12,328 nt of DNA from Bdellovibrionales bacterium (GTDB taxonomy: Bacteria; Myxococcota; XYA12-FULL-58-9; SYDY01), in NCBI GenBank assembly GCA_005801425.1, contig SYDY01000024.1, forward strand, positions 1-12,328, written 5' to 3'. Numbering within the stretch: the first letter of the stretch is position 1; every line of letters begins with the position of its first letter. Under the pieces are notes generated by a model. It searched no databases. It was not told the DNA's origin and worked only from the letters and a program-made list of their open reading frames with translations. This document shows positions 7,415 to 12,328 of the stretch, one piece after another. The position numbers were made by a program, and so were the translations under genes.

Positions 7415-8599
7415 ATGCCGAGTGATGTCACATTAAAGGCAACGCAGCGGGCAGTGCAGGAATCAAATTCAGATCCCCCCCACGCAGCCACGACGCTATC
7501 GCCGAGGCAATCTGAAAAAGATGCCTTTCATGCAACCCCAGACACACAATCACGACAGCCGCCGACGGTCGCGGTACCCAAACCCGCACCGCAGCAATCG
7601 CAACAGCCATGGGCATCTGAGCGGTCGACTCATGGTGTAGCAGCAATGCCAGTGCAACTTCGCGAAACTGTCCTGGGCATGGAAATAGACACTCTCCCCC
7701 ACGCAATCAAACAATGCATCATAGGGCTCCATGCGCGATTGGCCCATGCGGTTCCTGGATCATCTCTCGATCCTGAAGCATCGAAGGCAGCGTACAGCGA
7801 AGCCAAAGGTATTTTTGACTTTTCATTGATCTACAATTGGATCACCGAAGGCGATGCCCCTATCACGTCAATGACACTATGCCAAACGCTCAATGTTCAA
7901 ATGGATGCGCAGGGGAAATATCATGTGGAACTCTACATCATCACCGCGGACGTCGATCCGTCACACCAACGCCGAGGTCTTTGCGCCGCCATTGTGGGGG
8001 AAGAAGCGGCTGTGCTGCAACAACAATTGGGCACCCAAGCGAAGATCGATATCTGTCTGAATGCCTCTGGGATCGACGGCCCAAAAATTGGACGTGTCTT
8101 TTGGGGGAAACTTGGTGCTGAATTTAATGACGATCTGGATCGCATCGAGTTTCTGGTATGCTGTGTTGAATGGGGTGAGAATTTTATCAAACAGGCCGAA
8201 CGTACCGCCGATATTCCCTCAAATATCGCTGCCTTAAAAGTTATTATTGCCCAGCTTAGAGCCCAAAAAGGCGTCGCGGAAGAACTTGCCTATAAGTATC
8301 CCTCCCAAGAACCCGGATCTGAGCCCCCACTCCCCGTCGACGCGCTGGCCCCGATCACGGCACCATGGATCTTATTTTCTATGATCCAAGCCATCGATTC
8401 CGAAGGACAACCCCTCATGAAGGATCTTGAAGCACACATGATGGGTGATTCAGGTGTCTCGTGGGAGGCTGTCATTCGCATTCAGCCTCAACCAGAAATC
8501 AATCCGTTTTGGGATCGGGTGGCGGAAGCGCAAAAGCGAAGGGCAGCGTTTGCGAAGGAAATCACCAACGCGATGGCCGGTGGTGTCACTGAGTCATAA
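7415..8599 (+). CDS. Paralog 4: GNAT-like/PWILF protein with disordered N-terminus
   Basis: A 394-residue protein of unknown function. Residues 1-75 are Pro/Gln/Ser/Thr-rich and probably disordered. The family N-terminal part follows (L-A-H-A-V-P-G-S-S, then N-W-I-T-E-G). The GNAT-like core lies about 168-237: L-Y-I-I-T-A-D-V-D-P-S-H-Q-R-R-G-L-C (Q185, G188), G-E-E-A-A-V-L-Q-Q-Q-L-G, then L-N-A-S-G-I and G-R-V-F-W-G-K-L-G-A-E-F. Between core and PWILF domain it has a longer linker (about 255-312) with a helical part and a Pro/Glu-rich part. The PWILF domain is at 316-376 (T-A-P-W-I-L-F to F-W-D-R-V-A-E-A-Q). It groups with paralog 2. It starts 44 nt after the small frame; ATG 7415 is preferred over the out-of-frame ATG at 7411. 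A run of seven C lies at 7475-7481. Confidence 0.86.
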   Translation: MPSDVTLKATQRAVQESNSDPPHAATTLSPRQSEKDAFHATPDTQSRQPPTVAVPKPAPQQSQQPWASERSTHGVAAMPVQLRETVLGMEIDTLPHAIKQCIIGLHARLAHAVPGSSLDPEASKAAYSEAKGIFDFSLIYNWITEGDAPITSMTLCQTLNVQMDAQGKYHVELYIITADVDPSHQRRGLCAAIVGEEAAVLQQQLGTQAKIDICLNASGIDGPKIGRVFWGKLGAEFNDDLDRIEFLVCCVEWGENFIKQAERTADIPSNIAALKVIIAQLRAQKGVAEELAYKYPSQEPGSEPPLPVDALAPITAPWILFSMIQAIDSEGQPLMKDLEAHMMGDSGVSWEAVIRIQPQPEINPFWDRVAEAQKRRAAFAKEITNAMAGGVTES

Positions 8600-8701
8600 A
8601 GACAAATACTTACATTTCATCCTACCATCACGGAAAAGCATAAGGTCATAACAAAACAGAGATAAAGAGAATCATAAGATTATTGATGTTAATCTTTATG
8701 T
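8600..8701 (+). promoter_or_regulatory. AT-rich leader of the 692-residue protein with inverted repeat
   Basis: This 102-nt AT-rich gap ends in the imperfect inverted repeat CATAAGATT (8673-8681) / AATCTTTATG (8691-8700), with one bulged base and a 9-nt loop, directly before the ATG at 8702. It shares GATTATTGATG (8678-8688) and TCATAAGA (8672-8679) with the leader of paralog 1. No Shine-Dalgarno sequence is visible. TAATCT (8690-8695) is a poor -10-like hexamer 6 nt before the ATG. The repeat could be an operator or a translation-limiting hairpin. Confidence 0.4.
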
Positions 8702-10780
8702 ATGACAGAGCACAATACCCTCAAACGGCCACCCCCGCCTCGCCCTAAGACAGGGCCTGCCGTAGAGTCGCCACAAACGAATACCGCTGAACGGCCGCCG
8801 CGGCCTAGTAGCACAGCACTGGCAAGGCGCCCCCCCCGGCCGACGGATATGTATACGGGACAAGACCCAACAGCGACAAAAGCGCCAATAGTACCAAACA
8901 GACCACCCCCGGCAGTAATAGCGGGGCTCCCTGCATTCGAATCGCGATCATCAACGCAACCACCCGCACGCCCCGCAACAAGACCTGAAATACGCCCTGA
9001 AAGCGGGTACTCATCAGCACCACCCTCACCCAAAGAATTAGCCGCCCCCCCACGCCCCGCAATTCCACAGCGACCGGGGTTACAACCGCTTGGCCTTCGT
9101 CTTGATGGGCAACATCAGAGTTTTCCATCGTCTCAAGGCACCATACGGCTTCCAGGTCACGATGAAATTATCGGAACGATTGATGCCGTGTTGGAACATT
9201 TTGATCATTCGACCGATCTTAGCGGTCACCTACACTTCGATATACAAGCTTTGGAAAGCTTAGGTTTGGAAACGCCAGCGCAAGGCGTCTGCTTTGCCAT
9301 CGCACAAATAGGTGCACAGGAAGCCTATCTCCACAGTCAAGGGCTACCGAGCACCGGATTTTTTGAAGGACTCAATGCCTTGGTTAAAAATCCTATGATT
9401 GGTGATCTGCTTGCGGGCAAGCCCATTGATTCAGATCATGTTGATGATTTTTTTAAAGAAAACCCTCATTGCATGGATTTTTTCGGTTCAAAAACAGACA
9501 ATCTTTCGGTGAAAGCCTTATGCCCAGAAGGCCTCGTTTCCCCAGTGATTCGCAAATTGGTCGATCAAGGTGAATACAAAAAAGCGCTAAAACAACTTGT
9601 CAGCGATATGGACAGTGGGAACAAAACGGTACGCGAAAATGCGCAAAAAGCATTACAACATTTCATTGAAAAACAAGCATTTAGCCTGGCCAGTGATATT
9701 ATGTTTCTTGCAACGCCTGGTTCAGTGCTGGATACCCCCGCACAGCCGTGGTTCATCAACACCTCGCTCAAATCCATCGGAACTATCGCCAATCAGTATA
9801 CACAAGAAGCATTGGCGAAGGATCTTGAGCAATGTCCACCCGGTACCCTGTGTGGGATCGGTATACCGGGACATGCCGTATCGGCCGTGCGATTGCCCGA
9901 TGGCGACTGGGCATTCACGGACGTCAACAACTGGCCAATCAGACATGACGGGCATTTTGAAAAACTAACAACCGATGAGCTCGCTGCTGCCATACTATCA
10001 AGCCACGGCGTTGAAAATGATGCCGGATTTGTAGCGTTATCCTTATTTATGGACCCTTCCAGTGTTAATGTGCCTCCTACTCCTTTAACCTCACTTTCAG
10101 AGATAAGGATCGACACGGAAAACGCACCACGTCTGATGAAATCCCTTTCTCCGGATTCATGGGTTGCTTTGCTAAGCCAACATCCCGATCTGCTACCAGC
10201 CCCCGAAACACTCGCGCATATGCTCCCGTTGATCAAATCCGATATGTTGTACGCGACACTCGCGCATATTCCATCACATGATCACATCGCAGCAACTCTC
10301 TCTGCATCAATACGAGAAAGCACAGAGCCATCGCCCATAACACAGCGCAATCGCACGGTCCTTTTTGCCGAAATAGTGCGAAGACACCAAGCAAATCCCA
10401 TAGAATGCACCAATGCAAACGATGTACTGGATGCTATTCGTCAAGAACCGCTTGCGTCGTTGAAAGCCCAAGCCAAAGAAATAGTCGGACCAAGCGACTG
10501 GCAAATCCATGTTCTAGAACAACGCTTGCCCCCCGATTCGAAGGTTCATGGGATGGTGCAAAGTATGCGGCTGGATACACGTGGTCTTCTTGAAGGTGGT
10601 CAGCACAGCACCCAAAAAGTCGATACCGCATGGTGGATTGCAGAACATGCCGACGCGCTTGAAAGCATTTTGCAGCAAGATCCATCTTCTCATATTGCCG
10701 CTATTAAGGAAAAGTTTGGCGATACACTCGAATCAAAACGCTTCATCGCAATGTACAAAGCCTATATGCAAAACGCTTAA
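8702..10780 (+). CDS. Large proline-rich protein with YopT/AvrPphB-like cysteine protease core; putative effector
   Basis: A 692-residue protein in three parts. Residues 1-130 are disordered and Pro/Arg-rich, with repeated R-P-P-R-P-type motifs (9-15, 31-35, 43-47, 116-119) that could bind SH3-like domains. Residues about 190-415 contain P-A-Q-G-V-C-F-A-I-A (Cys197 at a helix start), G-I-P-G-H-A-V-S-A-V-R-L (His391) and D-W-A-F-T-D-V-N-N-W (Asp407). The 16-residue His-Asp spacing and the flanking pattern fit the Cys-His-Asp triad of C58 papain-fold proteases (YopT H258/D274). The Cys-His distance, 194, exceeds YopT's 119, so a helical insertion lies between. Residues about 460-692 are mostly helical and unrecognised. 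There is no signal peptide or membrane segment. It lies downstream of the paralog array; its TAA overlaps the aroA stop in TTAA. The protease call is a motif-level inference; another papain-like fold is possible. Confidence 0.85.
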   Translation: MTEHNTLKRPPPPRPKTGPAVESPQTNTAERPPRPSSTALARRPPRPTDMYTGQDPTATKAPIVPNRPPPAVIAGLPAFESRSSTQPPARPATRPEIRPESGYSSAPPSPKELAAPPRPAIPQRPGLQPLGLRLDGQHQSFPSSQGTIRLPGHDEIIGTIDAVLEHFDHSTDLSGHLHFDIQALESLGLETPAQGVCFAIAQIGAQEAYLHSQGLPSTGFFEGLNALVKNPMIGDLLAGKPIDSDHVDDFFKENPHCMDFFGSKTDNLSVKALCPEGLVSPVIRKLVDQGEYKKALKQLVSDMDSGNKTVRENAQKALQHFIEKQAFSLASDIMFLATPGSVLDTPAQPWFINTSLKSIGTIANQYTQEALAKDLEQCPPGTLCGIGIPGHAVSAVRLPDGDWAFTDVNNWPIRHDGHFEKLTTDELAAAILSSHGVENDAGFVALSLFMDPSSVNVPPTPLTSLSEIRIDTENAPRLMKSLSPDSWVALLSQHPDLLPAPETLAHMLPLIKSDMLYATLAHIPSHDHIAATLSASIRESTEPSPITQRNRTVLFAEIVRRHQANPIECTNANDVLDAIRQEPLASLKAQAKEIVGPSDWQIHVLEQRLPPDSKVHGMVQSMRLDTRGLLEGGQHSTQKVDTAWWIAEHADALESILQQDPSSHIAAIKEKFGDTLESKRFIAMYKAYMQNA

Positions 10781-12087
10781 ACCACACGCACAGCCGCCCC
10801 TAGCGCATTCAGATCATTCACAAACCCAGGATACGACACATCGGCGATCTCAAAGTTTTCAAGCACACTTGTGCCATCGGCCCAAAGTGCCAACACTGCC
10901 GCGGTCATGGCCAAACGATGATCGCCACCGACGTCCACACGAGCTGCATGAGGCGATTGGGGGCCTTCTATAATAAACCCATCGTCGGTGCCTTGAGCCT
11001 CAAGTCCAAAAGCATGAAGCAATTTGACCGTTTCATCGATGCGATCCGACTCTTTGACTTTAAGATCGGAGGCATCACGCACGACAACACGGCCTTGTGC
11101 GGCTGCAAAAACCGCAGTGAGCACCACCAGCTCATCCACAAGCCGTGGAATGATCGCACCATGCACGCACAAATCATCGGCATACAATGCACGATGCGAT
11201 GCACGCAAGGATCCCACAGGCTCGCCCCCTTGATCGCCTGTTGCCGTGAGAACCACATCTGCACCAAGATAATTCAAAATATCCACAATCCCTGTGCGCG
11301 TTGGATTCACACCCACGCCTTCGATCACAATGTCTGATCCAGGAACCAACAATCCAATGGCAAGCATAAATGCTGCCGATGAAATGTCGCCAGGCGACTC
11401 CATGTTGAGTGGCTGCAATGTTGCACCTGGCACATACTCAGCAAAATCTGCGCCCGTATTAATCTGAGCCCCCATGGATCGCAGCATTCGTTCGGTATGA
11501 TCACGCGAGAGATACGGTTCGCTCACACGCACACGGCAATTGCCCGTAACACCCGCAAGCAAAAGCGCACTCTTCACCTGCGCACTGGCGATAGGACTTG
11601 TAAGTTCGGCATCGTGCATGGCGCCTTGGCCGATATGCAGCGGCGGCAATTCACGGCCGTTGACTTTGTTACCATGGATATTCGCACCCAGTTGTCGCAA
11701 AGGCTCGCACACCCGGCCCATAGGACGCTTGTGCAACGATTCATCCCCCACAAGTTGCAATGCAAGGCCACGTCCAGCAAGCATGCCTGATAACAGACGC
11801 ATCGTCGTACCCGAATTGCCGCAATCGAGCGCGTGGGCTGGCGCACGCCAGCCTGCGAAACCTGGACTGTGCACGTGCCACAGGCCTTCCTCGCCTTCCA
11901 CACGCACCCCGAGGGCTTCGATGCACTTTGACGACGACACATTGTCGGCACCAGGCCGCAAAGCACGGATCACACTCTCGCCTTCGGCAAGCGCCGCAAA
12001 CAACAAACCGCGATGGGTGATCGATTTATCGGCAGGCACACGCACGCGACCTTTGAGAGATTTTCCGCCTTCGATGATGATGTCCAT
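10777..12087 (-). CDS. aroA: 3-phosphoshikimate 1-carboxyvinyltransferase (EPSP synthase), class II type
   Basis: EPSP synthase catalyses the sixth step of the shikimate pathway, joining phosphoenolpyruvate to shikimate-3-phosphate in the cytoplasm. The 436-residue protein shows P-A-D-K-S-I-T-H-R (18-26), L-D-C-G-N-S-G-T-T-M-R (87-97), K-R-P-M-G-R-V, S-A-Q-V-K-S (168-173), R-D-H-T-E-R (195-200), N-P-T-R-T-G, R-L-V-D-E-L with catalytic Asp318, K-V-K-E-S-D-R-I (343-350) and G-G-D-H-R (387-391). SAQxK, RxHxE and NxTR are the signatures used for class II enzymes, and the sequence resembles remembered Bacillus and Coxiella AroA more than E. coli AroA. ATG 12087 is chosen over TTG 12093 because GAGAGG lies 10 nt before it but only 4 nt before the TTG. 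It converges with the 692-residue gene, with overlapping stops. An insertion sequence end lies about 65 nt upstream. Confidence 0.97.
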   Translation of the reverse strand: MDIIIEGGKSLKGRVRVPADKSITHRGLLFAALAEGESVIRALRPGADNVSSSKCIEALGVRVEGEEGLWHVHSPGFAGWRAPAHALDCGNSGTTMRLLSGMLAGRGLALQLVGDESLHKRPMGRVCEPLRQLGANIHGNKVNGRELPPLHIGQGAMHDAELTSPIASAQVKSALLLAGVTGNCRVRVSEPYLSRDHTERMLRSMGAQINTGADFAEYVPGATLQPLNMESPGDISSAAFMLAIGLLVPGSDIVIEGVGVNPTRTGIVDILNYLGADVVLTATGDQGGEPVGSLRASHRALYADDLCVHGAIIPRLVDELVVLTAVFAAAQGRVVVRDASDLKVKESDRIDETVKLLHAFGLEAQGTDDGFIIEGPQSPHAARVDVGGDHRLAMTAAVLALWADGTSVLENFEIADVSYPGFVNDLNALGAAVRVV

Positions 12088-12097
12088 GTGCAATATT

Positions 12098-12103
12098 CCT
12101 CTC
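12098..12103 (-). promoter_or_regulatory. Ribosome binding site of aroA
   Basis: GAGAGG on the minus strand, 10 nt before the ATG at 12087. It favours that ATG over the TTG two codons upstream. Confidence 0.5.
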
Positions 12104-12135
12104 GTAGCCCAATTGTCCCTGTTTTTGTTCTACTT

Positions 12136-12151
12136 GTAGGGGCGCTTCGTG
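12136..12151 (+). repeat. Half copy of the REP-like palindrome next to an insertion sequence end
   Basis: GTAGGGGCGCTTCGTG matches one arm of the repeat in nqrA (GTAGGGGCGGTTCGCG on its minus strand) at 14 of 16 positions. The expected complementary arm (GAAGCGCCCCTAC) is missing; instead the sequence runs into the repeats of the insertion sequence end. Confidence 0.5.
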
Positions 12152-12156
12152 TGTAC

Positions 12157-12201
12157 GTTCGCCAACATAGGTAACACTTTTTGTTCGCTACATTGGTGAC
12201 A
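12157..12201. repeat. Tandem terminal repeats of the insertion sequence
   Basis: Two copies, 12157-12176 and 12183-12201, differ at only a few bases and one gap and are separated by 6 nt (CTTTTT). Multiple copies near an element end are typical transposase binding sites. Confidence 0.6.
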
Positions 12202-12204
12202 AAA

Positions 12205-12328
12205 TTAGTTAACAATTTCGCAACGTCTCGCGTCAATAGCACCAATTCTTAAGGCCCTAAAGTATATACTCCACAATCCGTCCTTCTCTTCCTCGATGAG
12301 CCCTATGTGTTCTCCTATGAGAGTCTCG
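12205..12328 (-). CDS. Integrase-core transposase, C-terminal 40 residues (5' part beyond window)
   Basis: Reading leftward from the edge, the minus strand encodes about 40 residues ending at a TAA at 12205-12207: E-T-L-I-G-E-H-I-G-L-I-E-E-E-K-D-G, then L-W-S-I-Y-F-R-A-L-R-I-G-A-I-D-A-R. The pattern I-G-L-x-E-x-x-x-G-x-W-x-x-Y-F-x-x-x-x-x-G-x-x-D-x-R matches the C-terminal tail after the DDE integrase core in many insertion sequence transposases. The active site is not in the window, so I cannot say whether the gene is intact or name the IS family. It points towards aroA, so transposase transcription could read into aroA. Confidence 0.6.
   Translation of the reverse strand, partial: ETLIGEHIGLIEEEKDGLWSIYFRALRIGAIDARRCEIVN

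Larger units (their letters stand above)
12152..12328 (-). mobile_element. Right end of an integrase-type insertion sequence (rest beyond window)
   Basis: Two near-identical 19-20 nt direct repeats lie just inside the presumed end: GTTCGCCAACATAGGTAACA (12157-12176) and GTTCGCTACATTGGTGACA (12183-12201). They are followed on the minus strand by the 3' end of a transposase frame. Read on the minus strand the repeats have the form TGTtACCtATGTtgGCGAAC, a terminal-repeat style I associate with integrase-core (IS481/IS21-like) elements. The exact boundary near 12152 is inferred. The other end and any target duplication are outside the window. Confidence 0.55.

Noticed and set aside
8680-8693. Possible PmrA-type direct repeat (TTATT/TTAAT) as in Legionella effector promoters
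   Set aside because: The half-site spacing is 9 nt from start to start rather than the 11 I recall, and the flanking bases do not match; no firm link to Legionellales follows.
8689-9033. Gly-rich minus-strand frame opposite the proline-rich region
   Set aside because: Gly/Val runs are the reverse complement of proline codons (CCN), so this is a compositional artefact of the 692-residue gene.
12093-12095. TTG as start of aroA, giving two extra residues
   Set aside because: The purine-rich box is only 4 nt from the TTG but 10 nt from the ATG at 12087, and family alignments begin at the latter.
1-12328. CRISPR arrays, tRNA or rRNA genes
   Set aside because: No regularly spaced repeats, no cloverleaf-like segments and no rRNA-like sequence were seen on either strand.

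Overview
The window comes from a Gram-negative-type bacterium that I cannot place to genus. Both ends carry housekeeping genes. The left end is the Na+-translocating NADH:quinone oxidoreductase operon, read right to left as nqrA-nqrB-nqrC-nqrD, with nqrD cut by the window edge. The right end is aroA, also on the minus strand and of the Bacillus/Coxiella-like class II type, with the 3' end of an integrase-type insertion sequence just upstream of it. Base composition is close to half G+C by eye.

Between nqrA and aroA lies a plus-strand accessory block of about 6.9 kb (3900-10780). It holds four paralogous proteins of 298-423 residues, a 78-residue proline-rich open frame, and a 692-residue protein. 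The four paralogs share a GNAT-acetyltransferase-like core and a second C-terminal domain, built around a P-W-I-L-F motif, that I do not recognise. They fall into two subtypes in alternating order (1 and 3 versus 2 and 4), which suggests that a two-gene unit was duplicated.

The 692-residue protein has a disordered proline/arginine-rich N-terminus with repeated RPPRP-type motifs. A central region follows with Cys197, His391 and Asp407 in contexts and His-Asp spacing like YopT/AvrPphB (C58) cysteine proteases, and then a helical C-terminus. Taken together, a set of host-directed secreted effectors is the most economical reading. No secretion machinery is visible, so this is inference.

Non-coding signals include a 20-bp perfect palindrome of an interspersed-repeat type lying in frame inside nqrA, and a 16-nt half copy of the same kind of repeat next to the insertion sequence upstream of aroA. 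TACAAT boxes sit exactly 6 nt upstream of two paralog start codons, suggesting leaderless transcripts. Inverted repeats and short shared words lie upstream of several accessory genes. The nqr genes are tightly coupled by overlaps or a 1-nt gap. The 692-residue gene and aroA converge with overlapping stop codons (TTAA), leaving no room for a terminator between them.
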